Shown here: one piece after another, positions 55,809 to 64,000 of the stretch
How the letters are laid out: each line of letters begins with the position of its first letter
How positions within the stretch are numbered: the first letter of the stretch is position 1
Origin: Acidobacteriota bacterium
GTDB taxonomy: Bacteria; Acidobacteriota; Terriglobia; Terriglobales; Acidobacteriaceae
Direction: 5' to 3'
Length of the DNA stretch: 64,000 nucleotides
NCBI GenBank assembly: GCA_018268915.1
Contig: JAFDVQ010000016.1
Span: 1 to 64,000, forward strand
Translations under genes and position numbers: made by a program
The notes under the pieces: model-generated
Databases searched by the model: none
Told to the model about the DNA's origin: nothing
What the model saw: only the letters and a program-made list of their open reading frames with translations

Positions 55809-58800
55809 ATGCGGAAGTCCGCGTTTGTTCTTGTTTTCTTTGTATTCATTTTCGGCCAGGCACTGCAGCAGGTTTTCAGTCAATCCAGTACGTCAGTCGT
55901 TGAAGGCATCATTCAGGACGCCACTGGCGCCGTGATCCAAGATTGCAATGTCAGTCTGATGAACGCTGAGACTGGCGGGAACTTGACGACCCACACGAAC
56001 CTGGAAGGCGTGTACGCTTTTCTATCGGTTCAACCGGGGGTCTATTCGTTGAAGGCCTCTAAGGAGGGATTCAGCTCTTACTCGATTGACAACATTCGCG
56101 TCACGATCTCTCAACGCGCAACTCGGAATGTCGTGTTGGGGCTTGGACAGGCTACGGCGACGGTAACTGTCGATGCTTCCGGTTCAGCTTTGTTATCCGA
56201 ACCAACCTCCAACGAACTCGGCACACTGATCGAATCAGTGAACGTTCGCGAACTCCCTCTGAATGGACGTGACTTTCTGCAACTGGGGCTTCTTTCCGGA
56301 GGGACGCAGACGTCCGGCACGACTGTGTCGGACTTCACTACTCTTCAGGTCGGTCATCCTGACAGGACGATCATCATTGCAGGGAACGAGCAGGATTTGA
56401 CCGGCTTCATGATCAACGGCATCTCCACGGCGGGAAGCCGGCTGGGCCAAGCATCTCTGAATCTCTCCGTCGCGGCCATCGACCAATTCAAAATCCACGA
56501 GGGTTTCTTCCTTCCTTCCATGGGGCCGAACGACGCAGGTGTGGTGAGTGTCGCGACGAAGGGAGGGGGCAATCACTTCCACGGCGAGGCGTTTGAGTTT
56601 GTCAGGAATACGGTCTTCGATACCAGGCAATATTTCGACCCTCCCGGCGCTAAGGCCAGTCCGTTCCATCGCAACCAGTTTGGCGGCGCGATTGGCGGGC
56701 CGGTTCTTCAGAATCGTTTGCTCTTCTTTGGACACTATGAGGGCCGCCGTCAGGTCCTCTCCAATACGGCGAAGGCCACTGTTCCTTCCGCGAAGATGTT
56801 CGGAGGCGATTTCTCAGAGCTGAGCAGCACGATCTACGACCCGGACACATACGATGCGACTACCGGCAACAGGCAGCCATTTCCTGGAAACTTCATTCCG
56901 GCCGACCGCATCAATGAGATGGCCAAAAAGCTGCTTGCATACTATGTGTCTGCTCCGACGTATGCGAATCAGAACCTTGTTGGAAATCCGGTAACAACGG
57001 ACAATTACGATCAATACGGCGCGCGACTTGATGTCAACCTTAACTCGAAGCACAACCTGTTTGGTCAGTATGTCAAGGAGAACTCACCGACGGTCAACGC
57101 GTCTCTCTTTCCCCTCGCCGGCTACGGTTTCCCATTGAATACGCACTTCTTCAGCAGCCAGCTGACCAGCACGCTCACTCCTCATCTTGTAAACGAGTTC
57201 CGTTTGGGTTTTCTGCATACGCTGGTTTTTAATGCAGGCGCGACCCAGACAGATGTTCAGGGCAAGATGGGCTTCACGGGAACGGCCGATCCGAATGGAG
57301 TGCCTGGCATCTATCTAAGCGGCTTCAATGTATCGGGTACAACTGCCGCCACGCCATCCTTCGGCCGTGCTCAGGGCCTGATTGGAAATATCGACAACCA
57401 ATATCAGATGCACGAGGGCGTAAATCTTCTAAAGGCCAGGCACGAGATGAGTCTCGGGGTAGATGTCAACTACGTCAGGACCGTACAGGAGAGTTCCAAC
57501 TTCTATTCGCGGGGCGGCGTCTACTTCAACCCCATCTACACCGCACAACTGGCTCTCAACAGCGCTGGACAACTCGCCCCGGTTGCAGGTACGGGAAGCT
57601 CGTTTGCCGATTTCCTGCTGGGCATGCCGCTGAACGGCAACGTAACGTCAATGCCGCGCACACATTTTCGCTGGACTGCAGTGTCGCCCTATGTTCAGGA
57701 TACCTGGCGCGTTTTGCCAAACCTCACGCTAAATCTTGGAGTGGGTTGGAACGTGAGTACGCCTCCAAATGCAGTCGGGAATGAGAATTATCCTCACGCG
57801 TTTGACTTCGAAACTGGCAAGGTGAAGTTCGCAGCTTTGAAGCAGATCAGCCCGCAGGTCTACGGCATCGATCTAAACAATTTCGCCCCTCGCCTTGGGG
57901 TCTCCTGGCAACCGGACTTCCTCCGCGGGACGACGATCAAGGTTGGGGCAGGCACATACTATCCGGCCGAGAACGCCATCTATGAGTTATTCGCGATTAC
58001 CGCCCCCGGTGTGGCAATCGTTCAATCCATCACCAATCAATCTTCGGTGACTCCGAGCTACGTTCTGGGGCAGAATGTATTTCCGCCAATGAGCCAGGTG
58101 AAGATTACTCAAGAGTTCGCGGACAATATTAAAGGAACTCTATTCAGCCTGGATGAAGGGCTCCGCACGACTTACATCAACCAGTGGAGCTTTGCGATTC
58201 AGCGCGATCTCACGAAAAGCACCATTGTGGAAATCGACTACATCGGATCGCAATCGCGCAAGCTGCCGATTCGCTGGAATGCCGATGATTGTTCAGTAGC
58301 CGGTTCATTCGTCTGCGATCAGTCTGTTCGCCCTTATCAGCAATTCAACTATATCTACGCAGCAGCGAATGAGGGAACGTCCAGCTACAACGCATTCATC
58401 GCGAAGATTCAGCGCCAATTCACGCAGGGACTAAGTTTCGTCGCCAACTACACATGGTCAAAGGCCTTGAGCAACACCGAACAGGGCGGAGCGCCGGTCG
58501 GCCTCAATCAGAGAAGCGTTTGTCTCAGCTGCGACAAGGGAATGACTGGATACAACGTACCCCAGCGGTTCATTGCAAGCGGCGTGTGGCAATTGCCGTT
58601 CGGCAAGGGAAAGAGATACGCACATGAAATCTCCCCTGCGGTCAATCACGTCATTGGAGGATGGACGCTGGACGCGATTGCAACCTTTTCGCAGGGATTC
58701 CCGTTCACCGTTCTGGCCGCGAGCAGCACTTCCATGGATCCGATGACTAATTACCGAGCCGACCGGATCTGCGAAGGCCGGTCCACATTGAAGAGCAAAA

Positions 58801-59108
58801 ATGTCCGCAGCAATGGCCACTACTGGTTCGATACTTCCTGCTTCGCCAAGCCCAAGCCAAACTACTTCGGAAACTCAACTCCAAATATCGTCACAGGACC
58901 AGGTGTGAACAATTGGGACATCGGAGCCGGAAAACTTATCAGTCTGCGCGAGGAAGTGGCGCTGCAGTTTCGGGCGGACGCGTTCAACGCGTTTAACCAT
59001 GCGCAGTTCCTGAATCCGGACAGCAATATGTCGGATACCAACTTCGGCAAGATTACGACTGTAGGTCCATCCAGGGAATTTCAGTTGAGCTTGAAACTGC
59101 TCTGGTAG
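55809..59108 (+). CDS. Large TonB-dependent receptor (Oar-like, acidobacterial type)
   Basis: A 1099-residue outer-membrane protein. A signal peptide (FVLVFFVFIFGQALQQVFS region) is followed by a carboxypeptidase-regulatory-like domain (about 30-110, VEGIIQDATGAVIQDCNVSL), a plug-like domain (about 125-245) and a long barrel ending in the aromatic FQLSLKLLW. Proteins of this size and layout are abundant in Acidobacteriota and take up carbohydrate oligomers or act in adhesion; the ligand is unknown. GGGAAGGA lies upstream of the ATG. Spacing to neighbours suggests a single-gene transcript. Confidence 0.92.
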   Translation: MRKSAFVLVFFVFIFGQALQQVFSQSSTSVVEGIIQDATGAVIQDCNVSLMNAETGGNLTTHTNLEGVYAFLSVQPGVYSLKASKEGFSSYSIDNIRVTISQRATRNVVLGLGQATATVTVDASGSALLSEPTSNELGTLIESVNVRELPLNGRDFLQLGLLSGGTQTSGTTVSDFTTLQVGHPDRTIIIAGNEQDLTGFMINGISTAGSRLGQASLNLSVAAIDQFKIHEGFFLPSMGPNDAGVVSVATKGGGNHFHGEAFEFVRNTVFDTRQYFDPPGAKASPFHRNQFGGAIGGPVLQNRLLFFGHYEGRRQVLSNTAKATVPSAKMFGGDFSELSSTIYDPDTYDATTGNRQPFPGNFIPADRINEMAKKLLAYYVSAPTYANQNLVGNPVTTDNYDQYGARLDVNLNSKHNLFGQYVKENSPTVNASLFPLAGYGFPLNTHFFSSQLTSTLTPHLVNEFRLGFLHTLVFNAGATQTDVQGKMGFTGTADPNGVPGIYLSGFNVSGTTAATPSFGRAQGLIGNIDNQYQMHEGVNLLKARHEMSLGVDVNYVRTVQESSNFYSRGGVYFNPIYTAQLALNSAGQLAPVAGTGSSFADFLLGMPLNGNVTSMPRTHFRWTAVSPYVQDTWRVLPNLTLNLGVGWNVSTPPNAVGNENYPHAFDFETGKVKFAALKQISPQVYGIDLNNFAPRLGVSWQPDFLRGTTIKVGAGTYYPAENAIYELFAITAPGVAIVQSITNQSSVTPSYVLGQNVFPPMSQVKITQEFADNIKGTLFSLDEGLRTTYINQWSFAIQRDLTKSTIVEIDYIGSQSRKLPIRWNADDCSVAGSFVCDQSVRPYQQFNYIYAAANEGTSSYNAFIAKIQRQFTQGLSFVANYTWSKALSNTEQGGAPVGLNQRSVCLSCDKGMTGYNVPQRFIASGVWQLPFGKGKRYAHEISPAVNHVIGGWTLDAIATFSQGFPFTVLAASSTSMDPMTNYRADRICEGRSTLKSKNVRSNGHYWFDTSCFAKPKPNYFGNSTPNIVTGPGVNNWDIGAGKLISLREEVALQFRADAFNAFNHAQFLNPDSNMSDTNFGKITTVGPSREFQLSLKLLW

Positions 59109-59270
59109 GCACTGGTGACGGACACGTGCGGCTTGTAGTTCATCGAACCGCACCGTAACCTGTCCTTGAAGGCGACTTGAAGCTTGGAGACTGCTTGGGG
59201 CTGGGCGCAGTCTGTGGCGTCGATCTTCCGATGGATACTCCTATCGTCCTTCTCAAGCTAGACTGCCGCA

Positions 59271-60326
59271 ATGCAAACGGAAGCAATCGGCAGCATTCCC
59301 CGCCCGCCCGCTCTCATTGAGGCAATAGCGGAGTTCCAGTGTGGACGCATCAGCGATACGGCTCTGCAAACACAGTTCGAAGCTGCACTGCAGGACACTA
59401 TCGAGCAGTTCGCCGAGACTGGCTCACCCATCATTACTGATGGCGAGCAGTCGAAGCCCAGCTTCGTGACATATCCGCTTTCGGGTCTGAACAGTCTTGC
59501 GCCAGATGGCGTTGTGATTCCTTTTGCGGATGGCCATACGCGCCAGCTTCCTCGACTGACGAAAGGACCGTTCAAGTATTCAGTTCACGCTGGGCAGTTC
59601 ACGCGTGCAGCACGAGCGTATACCTCCATGCCTATCAAGCAGGCGGTCATCTCGGCTTCGGCGCTTAGCCTTCTCTATCCTGCGACCCCGCTCGCGGATT
59701 ATTCCCGGGAAGACTTTCTGGCCGATCTAATCCGCGAGGCAGAATCGGATATTCGCGGAGCACTGAAGGAAGGTGCTAAGGTCGTGCAGATCGATTTCAC
59801 TGAGGCCCGTTTGTCGCTCAAGCTGGATCCTTCCGGCGGGCTACTCCGCAGTTTTATCGATCTCAATAACCAGGTACTGGATCGCTTCACTGCAAAGGAA
59901 CGAGAGCAGATCGGAGTGCACGTTTGTCCGGGCAGCGACCGCGACTCCCCTCACAGCGCTGACGTTGACTACGTTGGATTGATCCCTGAACTGTTTCAGC
60001 TTCAAACGGGCCGGTTCTATCTGCAGATGGCCAGCGAGAAAGACAAACAACGCGCGTTCCACGCCGTGAAGAACGTCTTAAAGGCGAACCAACTTGTCTT
60101 CATCGGCGTAATCGATCCGATCGATCCAGTAGTAGAGACCTCCGAGCAGGCCCGCGATCGCATCTTGGAAGCGGCCGCAGTATTACCCATTGACCAACTC
60201 GGGACTACCGATGATTGCGGGTTCTCGCCATTTGCTGATGACATATCTACTGCCCGCGAAACTGCATTCAGAAAAATTCGCGCAAGGGTCCAGGGAACGG
60301 CACAGGCAGTTCAGCAGCTGGCCTGA
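59271..60326 (+). CDS. Cobalamin-independent methionine synthase-like protein (MetE C-terminal type)
   Basis: A 351-residue stand-alone MetE catalytic-domain protein (short core MetE class). The N-terminus aligns with the barrel start (AIGSIPRPPALIEAI). Zinc ligands are visible as H and C in VHVCPGSD and a distal C in GTTDDCGFSPF. Full MetE is about 750 residues, so this short form uses a different methyl donor or is a xenobiotic methyltransferase. It lies upstream of a TauE/SafE permease; a sulfur link is suggested but unproven. No riboswitch is seen upstream. Confidence 0.85.
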   Translation: MQTEAIGSIPRPPALIEAIAEFQCGRISDTALQTQFEAALQDTIEQFAETGSPIITDGEQSKPSFVTYPLSGLNSLAPDGVVIPFADGHTRQLPRLTKGPFKYSVHAGQFTRAARAYTSMPIKQAVISASALSLLYPATPLADYSREDFLADLIREAESDIRGALKEGAKVVQIDFTEARLSLKLDPSGGLLRSFIDLNNQVLDRFTAKEREQIGVHVCPGSDRDSPHSADVDYVGLIPELFQLQTGRFYLQMASEKDKQRAFHAVKNVLKANQLVFIGVIDPIDPVVETSEQARDRILEAAAVLPIDQLGTTDDCGFSPFADDISTARETAFRKIRARVQGTAQAVQQLA

Positions 60327-60638
60327 TTCGAAACAGACCTGAAAAGCAAAAACTGAGAGCAGCGCCTGGGTTTGAGACACATTGACCATTCTCCTGCGGA
60401 AACTGCAAATCGCTTGCGAACGCCGCAGCTCTGTCCTGAATTTCTGGGCCAGAACCTCAGGCAACCGATCCTAAGATGCTCGGGCTCTGTTATTTAGATC
60501 GGGGACCCGGCTGAGCGCTGTGCTAGGCGAAAGAGAGGATATCCACCGTTTGGTTGATGCCAGGGTGACCTGCCAGCCGTGATCATGCGTCAGCGGCTTT
60601 CACTCCCGCTGTGTTTTCCTTGTTTCACTCCAAAGATC

Positions 60639-61694
60639 ATGAGTCTAGCTTCGCCTCTGACGTATGTACCCTCGCTGAAGCCGCAAGGCTTGTCGCGAGC
60701 GGCACTCCGCGCCCTGAGGTTCAATCTGATCATTGCCATCCTTATATGGCTAGCGTGGTTGATCTTTGGCGGCGTGAACGCAATCCATCATCTGGTGTCT
60801 GACTGGAAGATCGCTTTGACCATGGTGTTTGGCTCGCTCGTTGGCGGCGGAACGAGTGAGGGAGGGGGCGCAGTTGCGTTTCCCGTTTTCACCAAACTGC
60901 TGCATATCGCGCCATATGACGCGCGGAATTTTTCGCTGGCTATCCAAAGTGTCGGCATGGGGGCTGCGTCACTCAGCATCCTATGCCTTCGGATCCCGAT
61001 CGAGCGCCGGTCTCTACTTTATGCGGGGATTCCGTCCATCGTTGGTGTGATCTTTGGTGCGGTCTGGATTGCCCCGCTCATTCCGCCTGTGATTGTGCGA
61101 ACTTCGTTTACGGTGCTGGTTGTCAGCATCGGGATCGCGCTGCTGATTCTGAATCGTGAAGACGGAGAGCAACGGAATTCGGAGATGCCGTGGTTTGGCG
61201 GGCAGGAGCGGGCGATTCTGATTGCAGCGGGATTTCTGGGTGGAATCGTCAGTGCGCTTGTCGGCACCGGCGAAAACTCGGTCGCATTCATGGTCATGGT
61301 GCTTCTGTTTCGGATCAACGAGAAGATTGCGACGCCGACGACGGTCGTTCTGATGACAATGGCGACGATTCCCGGGTTTCTCGTCCATGTGTTCTGGTTG
61401 AAGGATTTCTCGCCTGCGGTTATGGGTTATTGGCTGGCTGCTATCCCCGTGGTCGCCGTAGGTGGTCCGCTCGGGGCTGTCCTTTGTTCGCGCATGAGCA
61501 GGCGTTTGATTGTTAAGTGTCTTCTCTTCCTCATTGCTCTTGAACTCATCAGCACCGTGATTCTCGTACCGATATCGCGTAGCGCCCTGATCGTTTCTGC
61601 GGGAACGCTGCTTATCTGCGGCTCGCTGGACTGGTTCATGACTCGCGTGAAGGAATATATTCCGGCTCCGATGGAATCAGCTGCGCAGGACTAA
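60639..61694 (+). CDS. TauE/SafE-family membrane permease
   Basis: A 351-residue integral membrane protein with about eight helices in two repeats. The Gly-rich GSLVGGGTSEGGGAVAFPV and GFLGGIVSALVGTGENSV are the paired repeat motifs of the sulfite exporter TauE/SafE family. I prefer the ATG at 60639 (MSLASPL); the frame is open from 60579. The substrate may be an organosulfonate or other small anion. Confidence 0.85.
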   Translation: MSLASPLTYVPSLKPQGLSRAALRALRFNLIIAILIWLAWLIFGGVNAIHHLVSDWKIALTMVFGSLVGGGTSEGGGAVAFPVFTKLLHIAPYDARNFSLAIQSVGMGAASLSILCLRIPIERRSLLYAGIPSIVGVIFGAVWIAPLIPPVIVRTSFTVLVVSIGIALLILNREDGEQRNSEMPWFGGQERAILIAAGFLGGIVSALVGTGENSVAFMVMVLLFRINEKIATPTTVVLMTMATIPGFLVHVFWLKDFSPAVMGYWLAAIPVVAVGGPLGAVLCSRMSRRLIVKCLLFLIALELISTVILVPISRSALIVSAGTLLICGSLDWFMTRVKEYIPAPMESAAQD

Positions 61695-61709
61695 TCAATC
61701 TAAAAACTC

Positions 61710-63314
61710 GTGATTGCTCGATCTACTCCCCGATCAGGAGAACCAGGTTTGCCTCGGAAGGGTTCGCTATTCTCAGATGCAATGCACGCGTTCGCCTTCT
61801 GGGCTGGGTGCGTGGCCGTGACATTCGGTGTGCTACTGCATGTTCCGATGTTCATCATGGGGCGAGCGGTGCATTACAGGCTAGCCGGCATGGCGATGGA
61901 CTCGGGCATGCTCATCGGCATGGGGCTGATCATTGGCGGAACTGCAGCATCGGCCTACGGGCTGTTGCCGCCGCCAAGAGCCAAGACGCGAACTTTTGGA
62001 GCGATCGCTCCGCCGGAAGATGCACCTCTTACGAGAGCTCACTGGGTCCAGATCATCATTCTCGCGGTGGCGCTGATCATTGACGTGATGAAGCCAGCAA
62101 CGCTGGGATTCGTTGTTCCTGGCATGCGCGATGAGTATGCGCTGACCTTTGCGGGTGTGGCGGTCTTACCCTTCGCAGCGCTACTGGGAACGACTGTTGG
62201 TTCCTTTCTGTGGGGCGTACTCGCAGATCTCTACGGCAGGCGAGCCAGCATTCTGCTGGCCTCGGTCATCTTCATGGGCACTTCAATCTGCGGTTCCATG
62301 CCTTCGTTTGCCTGGAATGTCTTTATGTGTTTCATGATGGGTGTCGGCGCGGGAGGTCTGCTGCCAGTGGCGTATGCGCTGCTGGCGGAGATCATGCCGA
62401 CACGGCACCGAGGATGGTGCCTGGTGCTGGTAGGGGGTATCGGATCTGTGGGCGGCTACTTCGCAACCAGTGCGCTTTCCGCCTGGCTGCAGCCTTTTTT
62501 TGGCTGGCGCATCATGTGGCTCATTAATCTTCCACTGGCGCTGATTCTGATAGCAGTTAGTCCCTTGCTTCAGGAGTCTGCACGGTTTCTGGAAAGCATG
62601 GGGCGGATCGAGGAGGCACGCGAGACTCTGGCACGGTTTGGGATCTCGGTCGCAACCTCGGCTACTACAGCTCCTCTCCCGCGCAATTCGGGCCTGCAGG
62701 TTCCGGCGGAACGCCCCAGGTTGCTTGGCTTGACCTTTGCTCTGACGCTAACCGCACTTTGCGTTGGTTTTGTGAACTTCGGAATTCTCCTTTGGTTGCC
62801 GGGAAGCCTGATGCACGAAGGGCGGAGCGTCGGTTCCGCGAGTGCCTTGATTGCGCAGTCCTCGTTGATAGCAGCCCCAACCACGCTTATCGTTGCGTGG
62901 CTCTACAGCATGTGGAGCACGAAGCGAACGCTCATGCTCACTGTGGTGGTGACGACACTGGGGTTGATTGCCATCGTGTTGCGTGATCTCAGAGGGCTGC
63001 TGATTCTGGCAGATCCGGTGATTGCGGTGGTTTTGCTGATCGTAGGAACCAGCGGCATCATCTCGGTCCTGCTGCCTTATGCGGCGGAGAGTTACCCAAT
63101 CAAAGTGAGGGGACGAGCGACGGGATGGGTTGCCGGGTTCAGCAAGGCTGGGGGACTATTGGCGCAAGGTCTGGGTACGGTGGCGCTTGTCCCTGCGCTT
63201 GGTACAGCGGCAGGAATGGTGGCGCTCCCATGCGTGCTTTCGATCGGGCTGCTAGCCGTACTGGGGCATGAAACGCACGAGCGGGATCTCCGGGAACTCG
63301 AAGAGGTGGCGTGA
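61710..63314 (+). CDS. MFS transporter with N-terminal two-helix extension
   Basis: A 534-residue major facilitator protein. The MFS core starts near residue 110 with LADLYGRRAS (the A motif after helix 2) and twelve helices follow. An extra hairpin of two helices (FWAGCVAVTFGVLLHVPMF, MLIGMGLIIGGTAASAYG) precedes it, giving 14 predicted helices. The start is GTG 61710, 15 bp after the TauE/SafE stop; an ATG at 61782 is an alternative. Substrate unknown. Confidence 0.88.
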   Translation: MIARSTPRSGEPGLPRKGSLFSDAMHAFAFWAGCVAVTFGVLLHVPMFIMGRAVHYRLAGMAMDSGMLIGMGLIIGGTAASAYGLLPPPRAKTRTFGAIAPPEDAPLTRAHWVQIIILAVALIIDVMKPATLGFVVPGMRDEYALTFAGVAVLPFAALLGTTVGSFLWGVLADLYGRRASILLASVIFMGTSICGSMPSFAWNVFMCFMMGVGAGGLLPVAYALLAEIMPTRHRGWCLVLVGGIGSVGGYFATSALSAWLQPFFGWRIMWLINLPLALILIAVSPLLQESARFLESMGRIEEARETLARFGISVATSATTAPLPRNSGLQVPAERPRLLGLTFALTLTALCVGFVNFGILLWLPGSLMHEGRSVGSASALIAQSSLIAAPTTLIVAWLYSMWSTKRTLMLTVVVTTLGLIAIVLRDLRGLLILADPVIAVVLLIVGTSGIISVLLPYAAESYPIKVRGRATGWVAGFSKAGGLLAQGLGTVALVPALGTAAGMVALPCVLSIGLLAVLGHETHERDLRELEEVA

Positions 63315-63473
63315 GTTCCTAAGTTTCGACCAGATGGTCAGATCCCGTGGGCTCCACCTTTCGGTGGATGCTCGCTTCCATCTGAGTTCGTTAGAGTTGC
63401 GAGTACGTTTGGATCCGCCGCAGGTCTCGGCGCGAAATTCTCCATCTGTTCAATTCCAGTCAAACGGGTGCTC

Positions 63474-64000
63474 ATGGAAGAGTCGCGGCAGGGCAAACCT
63501 CAAGTCATCGAGACCGATGCCGTCGTCATTGGAGGCGGGCTATCTGGTACGGCTGCCGCCATTCATCTTGCTCGCGCCGGGTTTCGCGTTGTCTGCATTG
63601 AACAGCGGAAAGAAATCTCACGAATCGTGGGCGAATCACTCGATTGGTCGGCACCTGAGCTCTTCGCAAATCTCGGATTTCCGATGAAGGAACTGGTCGA
63701 TACCGAGGTAGCAACCTGGAAGCGTCATATCACGGTCGCTCAGAACGATGGCAGCAGCAAAGAGTTTTTGCCCGGAGCCTGGCTGGCTGAGCGGCCATGG
63801 AACGTGGAGGTCAGGACCCTGCACCTCGACCGGGACCGAACCGATGCTTGTCTCCGTAAAACCGCTCGAAAACTGGGCGTGACCACGCTGCACGAACGCG
63901 TGGCTGATTTCGCAGTTTTGGATGAGCATGATAGTCGCGCTCGCCGCATCCTCGGGCTGCGGACTGCTCAGGGAACGTTTGTTCGCGCCTCGTGGTTTGT
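63474..64000 (+). CDS. Flavin-dependent oxidoreductase/halogenase-like protein, 5' part
   Basis: An open frame from ATG 63474 runs off the window end, giving about 175 residues. The N-terminal FAD-binding Rossmann motif is VVIGGGLSGTAAAIHLARAG, followed by VVCIEQRKE and GESLDWSAPELF. The GESL segment is reminiscent of flavin-dependent halogenases and geranylgeranyl-reductase-like enzymes. A GTG at 63468 is an alternative start. The substrate-specific half is missing, so only the flavoprotein superfamily is firm. Confidence 0.8.
   Translation, partial: MEESRQGKPQVIETDAVVIGGGLSGTAAAIHLARAGFRVVCIEQRKEISRIVGESLDWSAPELFANLGFPMKELVDTEVATWKRHITVAQNDGSSKEFLPGAWLAERPWNVEVRTLHLDRDRTDACLRKTARKLGVTTLHERVADFAVLDEHDSRARRILGLRTAQGTFVRASWF

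Noticed and set aside
59109..59270. Possible SAM or cobalamin riboswitch before the MetE-like gene
   Set aside because: No conserved core or terminator hairpin was found in the 162-bp leader.
63353..63368. TCCACC/GGTGGA hairpin after the MFS gene as a terminator
   Set aside because: No T-tract follows; only a small stem, not enough to call.

Overview
The window looks like a chromosomal segment of a soil Acidobacteriota bacterium (Terriglobia/Acidobacteriaceae-like). The basis is an MacB/FtsX-type 'acidobacterial duplicated orphan permease' (ADOP), two large TonB-dependent receptors with an N-terminal carboxypeptidase-regulatory-like domain, secreted plant-polysaccharide glycosidases (DUF4038/GH140-like and GH78-like), a GC-rich composition and many dispersed intergenic hairpins. 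The assignment is inferred from gene families; no 16S gene is present.

Layout. 1-9000: nucleotide-excision repair and housekeeping genes on the minus strand (uvrC; uvrA with a translationally coupled CPBP protease; pyrE), with an OmpA-type lipoprotein on the plus strand. 9000-14700: a Tat-secreted DUF4038 glycosidase, a repeat-rich spacer, an STN-domain secreted protein, an unknown secreted protein, threonine aldolase and a YXWGXW-type small protein. 14789-25900: an ABC-2 exporter pair, an ADOP permease, two different membrane diguanylate cyclases, a Dph6-like ATPase, an Mrp/ApbC Fe-S carrier and an acyl-CoA thioesterase. 26000-33900: a TPR protein, a polyprenyl-phosphate glycosyltransferase, a quinone reductase, a class-III-like sirtuin, a TonB receptor with a small Cys/His-rich secreted partner, homoserine dehydrogenase and a small Cys-rich protein. 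33869-37443: a LacI regulator and a GH78-like rhamnosidase. 37665-43128: pstC-pstA-pstB-phoU and a membrane-anchored MutS-like ATPase. 43125-49479: an AddAB/RecB-like helicase-nuclease pair. 49589-54952: a CusF-SCO fusion lipoprotein, a PfkB (KDG-type) kinase, a small membrane protein, an MsbA-like ABC exporter and an IclR regulator. 55168: tRNA-Asp(GTC). 55809-64000: a 1099-aa TonB receptor, a MetE-like protein, a TauE/SafE permease, an MFS transporter with an N-terminal extension and the 5' part of a flavin-dependent oxidoreductase/halogenase-like gene cut by the window edge.

The most unusual content is repetitive DNA rather than a gene cassette. (i) A family of 10-bp-stem hairpins, each ending in GCACCC, occurs five times. 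Two copies lie inside coding sequence (uvrC and uvrA), read in the same frame as the peptide SGAP; three copies show compensatory stem changes. This resembles the Rickettsia palindromic elements that insert within ORFs. The uvrC copy is itself interrupted by a second repeat (the ALSLSKG/FDKLRAG type). (ii) A family of hairpins with TGAA-type loops includes a bipartite cassette with identical 33-bp spacing at two loci. (iii) Short tandem arrays of 7-8 bp units (GGGACTA, GGGAACAA, TAGTGAG) occur between genes, including exactly 19 heptamers between pstC and pstA and a four-unit array that supplies the ribosome-binding site of the sirtuin gene. No phage, IS element or CRISPR array was seen.
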